Source: Pseudomonas mosselii
Lineage (GTDB): Bacteria > Pseudomonadota > Gammaproteobacteria > Pseudomonadales > Pseudomonadaceae
Assembly: GCF_005796105.1 (NCBI RefSeq)
Contig: NZ_VAUO01000003.1
Location: forward strand, 62,001 to 126,000
DNA: 64,000 bases
Direction: 5' to 3'
Numbering within the stretch: position 1 is the first letter of the stretch; every line of letters starts with the position of its first letter. Shown piece by piece: positions 28,209 to 35,570 of the stretch. The notes under the pieces were generated by a model. That model was not told the origin of the DNA and did not search any database. It saw nothing but the letters and a program-made list of their open reading frames with translations. The position numbers and the translations under genes are program-made.

Positions 28209-28279
28209 GTTGCACCCAGGCGGCGAATCCTATGCAACAACATGAACAAGGTGCAACCATTTTTCATTTGCAAGTTGCA
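28209..28279 (-). promoter_or_regulatory. putP promoter with four PutA-type GTTGCA sites
   Basis: GTTGCA is found at 28209-28214 and 28274-28279 (rightward) and at 28233-28238 and 28252-28257 (leftward). A leftward promoter reads TTGCAC (28256-28251), 18 bp, TAGGAT (28232-28227). One PutA site overlaps its -35 and one lies in the spacer. The start of putP is about 70 bp downstream. Confidence 0.6.
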
Positions 28280-28402
28280 CCCCGCGATGGCTTTCGGAGA
28301 AAAACCGCTTTTTTGCTTCCTTTCGGAGCAAACACTGCACTTTTGATACTAAAACGCACCAACAATGCCCTATTTGATCCACGTCCAAAGCCCTTCGGAC
28401 GA

Positions 28403-28470
28403 GTTGCACCTTAGTCGCGAAAAATTCGGGTTGCACCCGGTTGCACCCGAATTGTCCTACAGGCTAATCT
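28403..28470 (+). promoter_or_regulatory. putA promoter with three PutA-type GTTGCA sites
   Basis: GTTGCA is at 28403-28408, 28430-28435 and 28440-28445; the last two are exactly 10 bp apart, on one helical face. A rightward promoter reads TTGCAC (28441-28446), 18 bp, TAATCT (28465-28470), so the third site covers the -35. The putA ATG is at 28517. Confidence 0.65.
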
Positions 28471-28516
28471 TGCCCTCAGCTTAGGCCACGCCCGTGGCCA
28501 ATAACGAGGATAAGAA

Positions 28517-31500
28517 ATGGCGACGACCACCCTTGGGGTCAAACTCGACGACCCTACCCGTGAGCGACTCAAGGCCGCTGCGCAGTCCATCGACCGCACG
28601 CCGCACTGGTTGATCAAGCAAGCGATCTTCAACTATCTCGAGAAGCTCGAGGGTGGCGCCACCCTGCACGAACTCAACGGCCAGGCGACCGGCCTTGGCG
28701 ATGACGCCGGCGAAGTGACGGGCGATCACAGCCACCAGTGCTTCCTGGAGTTCGCCGAAAGCATCCTGCCGCAATCGGTGCTGCGCGCAGCGATCACCGC
28801 CGCCTACCGCCGCCCCGAGCAGGAAGTCGTGCCGATGCTGCTGGAGCAGGCGCGCCTGCCAGCAGCCCAGGCCGAGGCCACCAACAAGCTGGCCGCGTCG
28901 CTGGCCGACAAGCTGCGCAACCAAAAAAGCGCCGGTGGCCGCGCCGGTATCGTCCAGGGCCTGCTGCAGGAGTTCTCGCTGTCCTCGCAAGAAGGCGTAG
29001 CGCTGATGTGCCTGGCCGAAGCCCTGCTGCGTATCCCGGACAAAGGCACCCGTGATGCGCTGATCCGCGACAAGATCAGCACCGGCAACTGGCAACCGCA
29101 CCTGGGCAACAGCCCATCGTTGTTCGTCAACGCCGCCACTTGGGGCCTGCTGCTGACCGGCAAACTGGTCAGCACCCACAACGAATCCGGCCTGACCTCC
29201 TCGCTCACGCGCATCATCGGCAAGAGCGGCGAACCGATGATCCGCAAGGGCGTCGACATGGCCATGCGCCTGATGGGCGAGCAGTTCGTCACCGGCGAAA
29301 CCATCGCAGAAGCCCTGGCCAACGCCAGCAAGTTCGAATCCAAGGGCTTCCGCTACAGCTACGACATGCTCGGCGAAGCCGCACTGACCGAGCACGACGC
29401 GCAGAAGTACCTGGCCTCCTATGAGCAGGCGATCCACTCGATCGGCAAGGCCTCGCATGGCCGCGGCATCTATGAAGGCCCAGGCATCTCGATCAAGCTC
29501 TCGGCCCTGCACCCGCGCTACAGCCGCGCCCAGTACGAGCGCGTGATGAGCGAGCTGTACCCGCGCCTGCTGTCGCTGACCCTGCTGGCCAAGCAATACG
29601 ACATCGGCCTGAACATCGACGCCGAAGAAGCCGACCGCCTGGAACTGTCGCTCGATTTGCTCGAGCGCCTGTGCTTCGAGCCGTCGCTGGCTGGCTGGAA
29701 CGGCATCGGCTTCGTCATCCAGGCCTACCAGAAGCGCTGCCCGTACGTGATCGACTACGTCATCGACCTGGCCAAGCGCAGCCGCCACCGCCTGATGATC
29801 CGCCTGGTCAAGGGCGCGTACTGGGACAGTGAGATCAAGCGCGCCCAGGTCGAAGGCCTGGAGGGCTATCCGGTGTACACCCGCAAGGTATACACCGACG
29901 TTTCCTACATTGCCTGCGCCCGCAAGCTGCTGGCGGTGCCTGAAGCCATCTACCCGCAGTTCGCCACCCACAACGCCCACACCCTGTCGGCCATCTACAC
30001 CATCGCCGGGCAAAACTATTATCCGGGCCAGTACGAGTTCCAGTGCCTGCACGGCATGGGCGAGCCGCTGTACGAACAGGTGGTGGGTAAAGTCGCCGAG
30101 GGCAAGCTGAACCGCCCGTGCCGTGTGTACGCGCCGGTAGGCACCCACGAAACCCTGCTGGCTTACCTGGTGCGCCGCCTGCTGGAAAACGGCGCCAACA
30201 CCTCGTTCGTCAACCGCATCGCCGACCACTCGATCTCCATCCAGGAACTGGTCGCCGACCCTGTCGTCAGCATCGAGCGCATGGCCACCCAGGAAGGCGG
30301 CATCGGCTTGCCGCACCCACGCATCCCGATGCCGCGCGAGCTGTATGGCCGTGAGCGGGCCAACTCGGCCGGCATCGATATGGCCAACGAACACCGCTTG
30401 GCATCACTGTCCTGCGCCCTGCTGGCAACCGCCCATAACGACTGGAAAGCCGCCCCGTTGCTGGGCTGCGCCGCCAGCGAGCAAGCGCTCCAGCCGGTCC
30501 TCAATCCGGCCGATCACCGCGATGTGGTGGGCCATGTACAAGAAGCCAGCGTTGCCGATGTCGACAACGCCATCCAGTGCGCGCTGAACGCCGCACCGAT
30601 CTGGCAGGCCACCCCACCGGCCGAGCGCGCCGCCATTCTCGAACGCGCCGCCGACCTAATGGAGGCCGAAATCCAGCCGCTGATGGGGTTGCTGGTGCGT
30701 GAGGCCGGCAAGACCTACGCCAATGCCATCGCCGAAGTACGCGAGGCCGTGGACTTCCTGCGCTACTACGCAGTACAGGCGCGCAACGACCTGCGCAACG
30801 ACAACTGCCGCCCACTGGGCCCTGTGGTGTGCATCAGCCCCTGGAACTTCCCACTGGCGATCTTCTCAGGCCAGGTGGCCGCAGCGCTGGCCGCTGGCAA
30901 CCCGGTGTTGGCCAAGCCTGCCGAGCAGACCCCACTGGTCGCGGCCCAAGCCGTACGCCTGCTGCTCGAAGCCGGGATCCCCGAAGGCGTGCTGCAACTG
31001 CTGCCAGGCCAGGGCGAGACCGTCGGTGCAGGGCTGGTGGGTGACGAACGCGTCAAAGGCGTGATGTTCACCGGCTCCACCGAAGTCGCCCGCCTGCTGC
31101 AACGCAACATCGCCGGGCGCCTGGACAACCAGGGGCGCCCGATCCCACTGATTGCCGAGACTGGCGGCCAGAACGCGATGATCGTCGACTCCTCGGCACT
31201 GACCGAACAGGTGGTGATCGATGTGGTGTCCTCGGCATTCGACAGCGCCGGCCAGCGTTGCTCGGCCCTGCGCGTGCTGTGCCTGCAGGAAGACTCTGCC
31301 GATCGTGTGATCGAAATGCTCAAGGGCGCCATGGCCGAAAGCCGCCTGGGCAACCCCGAGCGCCTGTCGGTCGACATCGGCCCGGTGATCGACGCCGAAG
31401 CCAAGGCTGGCATCGAGAAGCACATCCAGGGCATGCGCGAAAAAGGCCGTAATGTCTACCAGGTGGCCATCGCCGAGGGTGAAGAGGTCAAGCGCGGCAC

Positions 31501-32470
31501 CTTCGTGATGCCGACCCTGATCGAGCTGGAGAGCTTCGACGAGCTCAAGCGCGAAATCTTCGGCCCGGTGCTGCACGTAGTACGTTACAACCGCAAGGAC
31601 CTGGACCAGCTGATCGAACAGATCAATGCGTCGGGCTACGGCCTGACCCTGGGCGTCCACACCCGCATCGACGAGACCATCGCCAAGGTGGTGGGCAACG
31701 TCAACGCGGGCAACATGTACGTCAACCGCAATATTGTTGGCGCAGTGGTCGGTGTGCAGCCGTTCGGCGGCGAAGGCCTGTCGGGCACCGGCCCGAAAGC
31801 AGGCGGCCCACTGTACCTGTATCGCCTGCTGTCGACCCGTCCAGCCGACGCCATCGTCCGCCACTTCCAGCGCACCGACGGCGAAAGCAAGGCTGACACC
31901 GCCCTGCGTGAGCAGCAGCTCAAGCCGCTGAATGCGCTCAAGGCGTGGGCCGAAAGCAACCAGCTGGGCGACCTGGCGATCTTGTGCGAACAGTTCGCCG
32001 AACAATCGCAAAGCGGCATCACCCGCGTATTGCCAGGCCCGACCGGCGAGCGCAATACCTACACCGTCCTGCCACGTGAGCACGTGCTGTGCCTGGCCGA
32101 CAACGAAACCGACCTGCTGGCGCAGTTCGCGGCGGTGCTGTCGGTGGGCAGCTCGGCAGTGTTCCAGGACGGCGAGCCTGCCAAGGGCCTGCGCAGCCGC
32201 CTGCCGAAGGAGCTGCAAGGCAAGATCACCCTGGTGGCTGACTGGAACAAGGATGAGGTGGCATTCGACGCAGTGATCCACCACGGCGACTCGGATCAGT
32301 TGCGCGGCATCTGCGAGCAGGTGGCCAAACGGGCGGGTGCGATCGTCGGGGTCAATGGGCTGTCCAGCGGCGATCACCAGATTGCCCTGGAGCGCCTGGT
32401 GATCGAGCGCGCGGTGAGCGTGAATACCGCGGCTGCTGGTGGTAACGCCAGCTTGATGACCATCGGTTGA
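28517..32470 (+). CDS. putA: Trifunctional proline dehydrogenase / P5C dehydrogenase / repressor PutA
   Basis: This 1317-residue peripheral membrane flavoenzyme oxidises proline to glutamate in two steps and represses put genes when proline is absent. Residues 1-48 form a ribbon-helix-helix DNA-binding domain almost identical to that of E. coli, including T5, G7 and K9 on the DNA-contacting strand. The proline dehydrogenase barrel spans roughly 180-560. The aldehyde dehydrogenase domain (about 640-1120) has E881 in ETGGQN and the catalytic C915 in GQRCSALRV. A C-terminal domain follows. GAGGAT precedes the ATG. Confidence 0.97.
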   Translation: MATTTLGVKLDDPTRERLKAAAQSIDRTPHWLIKQAIFNYLEKLEGGATLHELNGQATGLGDDAGEVTGDHSHQCFLEFAESILPQSVLRAAITAAYRRPEQEVVPMLLEQARLPAAQAEATNKLAASLADKLRNQKSAGGRAGIVQGLLQEFSLSSQEGVALMCLAEALLRIPDKGTRDALIRDKISTGNWQPHLGNSPSLFVNAATWGLLLTGKLVSTHNESGLTSSLTRIIGKSGEPMIRKGVDMAMRLMGEQFVTGETIAEALANASKFESKGFRYSYDMLGEAALTEHDAQKYLASYEQAIHSIGKASHGRGIYEGPGISIKLSALHPRYSRAQYERVMSELYPRLLSLTLLAKQYDIGLNIDAEEADRLELSLDLLERLCFEPSLAGWNGIGFVIQAYQKRCPYVIDYVIDLAKRSRHRLMIRLVKGAYWDSEIKRAQVEGLEGYPVYTRKVYTDVSYIACARKLLAVPEAIYPQFATHNAHTLSAIYTIAGQNYYPGQYEFQCLHGMGEPLYEQVVGKVAEGKLNRPCRVYAPVGTHETLLAYLVRRLLENGANTSFVNRIADHSISIQELVADPVVSIERMATQEGGIGLPHPRIPMPRELYGRERANSAGIDMANEHRLASLSCALLATAHNDWKAAPLLGCAASEQALQPVLNPADHRDVVGHVQEASVADVDNAIQCALNAAPIWQATPPAERAAILERAADLMEAEIQPLMGLLVREAGKTYANAIAEVREAVDFLRYYAVQARNDLRNDNCRPLGPVVCISPWNFPLAIFSGQVAAALAAGNPVLAKPAEQTPLVAAQAVRLLLEAGIPEGVLQLLPGQGETVGAGLVGDERVKGVMFTGSTEVARLLQRNIAGRLDNQGRPIPLIAETGGQNAMIVDSSALTEQVVIDVVSSAFDSAGQRCSALRVLCLQEDSADRVIEMLKGAMAESRLGNPERLSVDIGPVIDAEAKAGIEKHIQGMREKGRNVYQVAIAEGEEVKRGTFVMPTLIELESFDELKREIFGPVLHVVRYNRKDLDQLIEQINASGYGLTLGVHTRIDETIAKVVGNVNAGNMYVNRNIVGAVVGVQPFGGEGLSGTGPKAGGPLYLYRLLSTRPADAIVRHFQRTDGESKADTALREQQLKPLNALKAWAESNQLGDLAILCEQFAEQSQSGITRVLPGPTGERNTYTVLPREHVLCLADNETDLLAQFAAVLSVGSSAVFQDGEPAKGLRSRLPKELQGKITLVADWNKDEVAFDAVIHHGDSDQLRGICEQVAKRAGAIVGVNGLSSGDHQIALERLVIERAVSVNTAAAGGNASLMTIG

Positions 32471-32510
32471 AGCTAAAGGGCTCAAGCTTGATGCAGGTCA
32501 GTTGAGCCAA

Positions 32511-32640
32511 CGGGGGCGCTGCGCGCCCCTTTCGCGGCACGAGGCCGCTCCTACACGACCGTGCAAGCCGGCATTCACAGGGCTCACACGGACCTTGTAG
32601 GAGCGGCCTCGCGCCGCGAAAGGGCCGCACAGCGGCCCCG
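32511..32640. repeat. REP-like inverted pair downstream of putA
   Basis: CTTTCGCGGCACGAGGCCGC and GCGGCCTCGCGCCGCGAAAG are inverse copies about 60 bp apart, with flanking GGGGCGC and GGCCGC palindromes. It follows the putA stop by 40 bp. Confidence 0.8.
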
Positions 32641-32710
32641 GTGGCTTAACAAGCTTGCTTAAGCCTCGACTCTTTTTCTGTGAAGCGGCGAAGCCACCAA
32701 AACCCTGTGA

Positions 32711-33283
32711 TCACCTGTATCCGATCAAAGGCTCAAGCAGCAACGTCAATACTAGAGCCAACGTCCCAATCCCCCAAAATACGAAGCCAGGTGCCATCCA
32801 TAGCCAATTGGCCCACGACATTCGCGCATTCCCGCTACCCGCCTCATCGCCTTCGATCAGATTGACAGCCCGTTGAATCCAGACAACTACCCAGGTCAGC
32901 AACGCTAAAGAGCTGAAAATCAATAAAATCGTAATAACGGGCAACAATTCGAGGGTTTTTTCATCAAGCAGCAACAAAGGCACCACTGAAAACAGGTAGA
33001 GCATAAACAGCCCCAAAGAAGACCAGCGACAGCGCTGGCCGCTTGAGCGAAGGCTTTGCTCGATGCGCCGCATCAGTGGGTAAAAATACAAAATCTGCCA
33101 TAACGCACGCATCAGCGGCCACGTCTTGTCGCGCCTGGCGCGCCGTTGATGGACCCAGTGGCGATGGAAGCAGAAGAACCAGTACAAGCCAAAAGTGAAG
33201 AAGGTCAGCACGGCCAGCTTCTTCGGTGCCACGATGAAAAAACTCGGGGGTCGGTATTGCGTATGGGTAGGGTCATTCGACAT
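32711..33283 (-). CDS. Predicted four-helix inner-membrane protein
   Basis: This 190-residue protein has about four hydrophobic segments (FFTFGLYWFFCF, the region after SLGLFMLYL, LLIFSSLALL, and a C-terminal WMAPGFVFWGIG region). A basic stretch follows the first helix. The N-terminal PKKLAVLTFFTFGLYWFFCFHRHW resembles DUF4234-type small membrane proteins, but I do not assign a family firmly. The ATG at 33283 is preferred; an in-frame ATG at 33298 adds five residues. Base composition is A/T-richer than the flanking core genes. A GACGGC-N9-GCCGTC palindrome lies 18 bp upstream of the start. Confidence 0.7.
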   Translation of the reverse strand: MSNDPTHTQYRPPSFFIVAPKKLAVLTFFTFGLYWFFCFHRHWVHQRRARRDKTWPLMRALWQILYFYPLMRRIEQSLRSSGQRCRWSSLGLFMLYLFSVVPLLLLDEKTLELLPVITILLIFSSLALLTWVVVWIQRAVNLIEGDEAGSGNARMSWANWLWMAPGFVFWGIGTLALVLTLLLEPLIGYR

Positions 33284-33494
33284 TGATGGGGCTTCCATGG
33301 GACGGCAAATTCCAAGCCGTCATCTAACCGCCATCGCCGACGAACATCAGCCCCCTCGTTTCCGAACCGACCGTATGACAACGATCAAAAACAAGTCGGT
33401 GAATGGCACTGCTTAGGTAGGAATTCTCCAGCAGTCATCGGCGGGGCCTCCTGAACCCAGGCTGCGACTTGCCCCGCGATGTTCTTGCTAGTGT

Positions 33495-33755
33495 TTACCG
33501 GCCCATGCCCAGTTCCGCATCATCCATCAATGCTTTGGCCAACCCGCTGAGGTAGTGCGAAGCCCACACCAGTTGCGGGTTTTCGTCCATCACGCCGCTG
33601 AGGGTCAGGTCGCGCACGTAGCCCATCAATTCCGAGGCCTGCTCTCGAGCGTGCCGGCACGGGATGCCGGGCTCTATGCGAAATAGCGGTTGGGGGCGGC
33701 CTTCGCCCTGATAGAAGCAGGTCTTGCCGACGGTGGTCTTGTCTTCGGTGCTCAT
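33495..33755 (-). CDS. DUF3077 family small protein
   Basis: This 86-residue protein is of the DUF3077 type found almost only in Pseudomonas. The pattern TTVGKTCFYQGEGRPQPLFR, followed by IPCRHAREQASELMGYVRDL, is typical. GGGAGAT lies eight bases upstream of the ATG. It follows the DUF6124-like gene on the same strand by 54 bp, a pairing I recall as common in the genus. Function is unknown; there is no signal peptide or enzyme motif. It is predicted to be mainly helical. Confidence 0.78.
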   Translation of the reverse strand: MSTEDKTTVGKTCFYQGEGRPQPLFRIEPGIPCRHAREQASELMGYVRDLTLSGVMDENPQLVWASHYLSGLAKALMDDAELGMGR

Positions 33756-33809
33756 TGCTTGATCTCCCTGAATCACTTAGATGCGTGCCCCGCGATAAGG
33801 CCACTGAGC

Positions 33810-34052
33810 CTAGTGGAGCACCTGCTCATCGCTCGCCATCTGCACTTGGATCAACGCCGATTCGAGCAACGCTCGCAGCGACTCGACTTCATGCATCGAC
33901 GCCATCATCAGCACGCTGGCCGGTGAACGGGGTTTGAGCAATACGGCCTGATGGGCCACGGTCAGGGCGCACAGGGCGTACTCCGAGGCCTGGGCCAGGG
34001 TGTCTTCGAGGGAGTGGGGATTGCGGGGTGGGTCGGGGATTATTTTGCGCAT
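33810..34052 (-). CDS. Small Pseudomonas-type protein (DUF6124-like)
   Basis: This 80-residue protein starts MRKIIPDPP, the characteristic opening of a Pseudomonas family of small helical proteins (DUF6124-like). It then has two predicted helices (LEDTLAQASEYALCALTVAH and ASMHEVESLRALLESALIQV). The ATG at 34052 has AAGAGG nine bases upstream. It probably forms an operon with the DUF3077 gene downstream, and its start overlaps the end of a possible small hydrophobic ORF. No function is known. Confidence 0.68.
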   Translation of the reverse strand: MRKIIPDPPRNPHSLEDTLAQASEYALCALTVAHQAVLLKPRSPASVLMMASMHEVESLRALLESALIQVQMASDEQVLH

Positions 34053-34234
34053 AACGAACCTCTTGCTGATCGACTGGGACCATCACCTTTCGCTGTCAAA
34101 CAAAAAGGTGGCAGCTGCATGTGGGTTGACAGACCGGTCAGCAAGAGCAAAACCCCGGCGCACACGAAGTGCCCCACACACAGCCGCCATAGAGGCAAAG
34201 CCATTGAGCAAGCTCTTGATAATCGGCCTGTCAA
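34040..34234 (-). CDS. Possible small membrane-peptide ORF
   Basis: This 64-codon frame has a hydrophobic stretch (LCVGHFVCAGVLLLLTGLS, about residues 18-36) flanked by basic residues, and ends inside the next gene (13-bp overlap). An internal ATG at 34204 is an alternative start. A CGGTCG-N11-CGACCG hairpin (34238-34260) lies just upstream. Coding potential is unproven: it may instead be leader sequence for the small genes downstream. It is listed because its position and hydrophobic profile look non-random. Confidence 0.3.
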   Translation of the reverse strand: MTGRLSRACSMALPLWRLCVGHFVCAGVLLLLTGLSTHMQLPPFCLTAKGDGPSRSARGSLCAK

Positions 34235-34610
34235 AGCCGGTCGCTGTTTCGCAACGACCGCCCGAGACTAGAGGCCAACCCAGAGCACCGCAATGGCTTG
34301 AAAGGGGTTGGGAGCATGTTTGGGAAATGGACTACAAGCAATAGGGAAAAGCTTAAAAAATCCACCTAAATCGCAAGCTGCCTAGCGGTTTCCGGGCGGG
34401 CACGATCAGGGGCGCAGGGCCCTCACCACCATACACATCCACCCCGAGACCTATCTGCCTTGCGATACAGAGAGACATCGCCTTTGGGAAGCATCTTGCA
34501 GGACAGCCTGCCTAAAGAGCAGAAACATCTTCCCTCCCAAGAACACTTGACTCAGCCCCCTCAGGATGCATAATTCCGCTCAGGACGCGACCGAGGTCGC
34601 TCCGTCTCCG
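34235..34610. other. Gene-free accessory spacer
   Basis: About 375 bp between the small leftward genes and the DUF3800 gene hold no convincing coding frame. Composition is mixed and less GC-rich than the core. Visible structures are the CGGTCG/CGACCG hairpin at 34238-34260 and GCGACC-GA-GGTCGC at about 34587-34600. I see no transposase remnant, direct repeat or tRNA end. Confidence 0.5.
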
Positions 34611-34640
34611 AGGCCCGGCATACTTTGTGTGTCGGGCTTT
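34611..34640 (+). terminator. Terminator-like hairpin just before the DUF3800 gene
   Basis: AGGCCCGGCA pairs with TGTCGGGCTT (two G-U wobbles) around a 10-nt loop and is followed by TTT. It ends 20 bp before the DUF3800 ATG, so it either ends upstream transcription or is a leader hairpin. Confidence 0.4.
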
Positions 34641-34660
34641 CGTGTTTCTGGAGATATGAC

Positions 34661-35470
34661 ATGTACGTCGCTTACCTTGATGAGTTTGGTCACATTGGCC
34701 CGTTTGTCTCAAAAGAAGACCCCTCCTTTCATACCCATCCGGTCTTTGGCCTCGCTGGCTTGGTTCTCCCTGCTGAAAAAGTCCGCGAGTTTTCCGCGTT
34801 CTTCTTCAATCTGAAGAAGAACGTGCTGGGTGCGAAGATTGAAAAAACCGGCACCCACCCCGCCGCATTCGAGGAAAAAGCTTCCACTTTCTTCAAGACC
34901 AGCCAATTTAACGGCCAAAGCCGCGCTCGACGACACAAAATCGACGCGGTGAACCGAATCTTCAGCAAGGTCCGTCAGTTGGGCGGATTTTTCTTCTATG
35001 TTGGCATTGAGAAAGATCAATCACCTGAAAACTCAAATGCCAAAGGGCTCTACAAGATCGTGCTACGTGAAGCGATCAAACGCTTGAACGATGAAATGGT
35101 GACAAGAAAAAGCCACTTCATGATCGTTCTCGATCAGCAGGACGATATGAACCACAAGAAAGAAAACGGCAATAGCATGCGCCTTGAACTCGTCAAGCAA
35201 GCCTCGTTTTCGATGTTTGGCGAAGAGCGGCGCATGACGTTGATCGAGCCTCCGATTCAAGTGGAAAGCCATCTGTACCAAACCATCCAATGCGCTGACT
35301 GGATCTGCGGCTTGGTCGGTAAAACGACGTACTACAGCACCCGCCCTGCGGACTGCCCGACATACAAAGTCTTTCATGATCTCTTCGCCGAGCGACTCGC
35401 AATGACTCAGCGCCGAAGCGGAGTCCGCACGCGAAAAATCCCCAACGCAGAAGGTATCGACTCGGTCTGA
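34661..35470 (+). CDS. DUF3800 domain protein (RNase H-like fold)
   Basis: This 269-residue protein begins MYVAYLDEFGH, matching the N-terminal Y-x-DE-G strand of DUF3800. It carries the later acidic strand HFMIVLDQQDD and the C-terminal QTIQCADWICGLVGK, corresponding to the conserved Q-x-AD-x-x-x-G element. These acids (D7/E8, the LDQQD group, the AD pair) would build an RNase H-like metal site, so nuclease activity is plausible but unproven. GGAG precedes the ATG at 34661. The gene is clearly A/T-richer than flanking genes and stands alone, consistent with horizontal acquisition. Family members often occur in mobile or defence regions. Confidence 0.85.
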   Translation: MYVAYLDEFGHIGPFVSKEDPSFHTHPVFGLAGLVLPAEKVREFSAFFFNLKKNVLGAKIEKTGTHPAAFEEKASTFFKTSQFNGQSRARRHKIDAVNRIFSKVRQLGGFFFYVGIEKDQSPENSNAKGLYKIVLREAIKRLNDEMVTRKSHFMIVLDQQDDMNHKKENGNSMRLELVKQASFSMFGEERRMTLIEPPIQVESHLYQTIQCADWICGLVGKTTYYSTRPADCPTYKVFHDLFAERLAMTQRRSGVRTRKIPNAEGIDSV

Positions 35471-35570
35471 TTACCAGGCGTTCTTGGTCACCATCAACGC
35501 ACCTGATGAAACTCTTCAGGCGTATTACGGCTCGCTAGACTTCGAGGCACCCCGCCCCAGGACCGCCACC

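Noticed and set aside
28481..30394. A 637-codon open frame antisense to putA
   Set aside because: It is the complement of strongly coding, high-GC putA sequence, has no family-like motifs, and no ribosome site; such antisense frames are common in GC-rich genes.
34512..34712. Leftward 66-codon frame over the DUF3800 start
   Set aside because: It overlaps the supported DUF3800 start, lacks a ribosome site and shows no recognisable sequence.
32711..35470. Prophage or integrative element at the accessory patch
   Set aside because: No integrase, phage structural gene, tRNA target or flanking direct repeat is seen; a small indel hotspot is enough.
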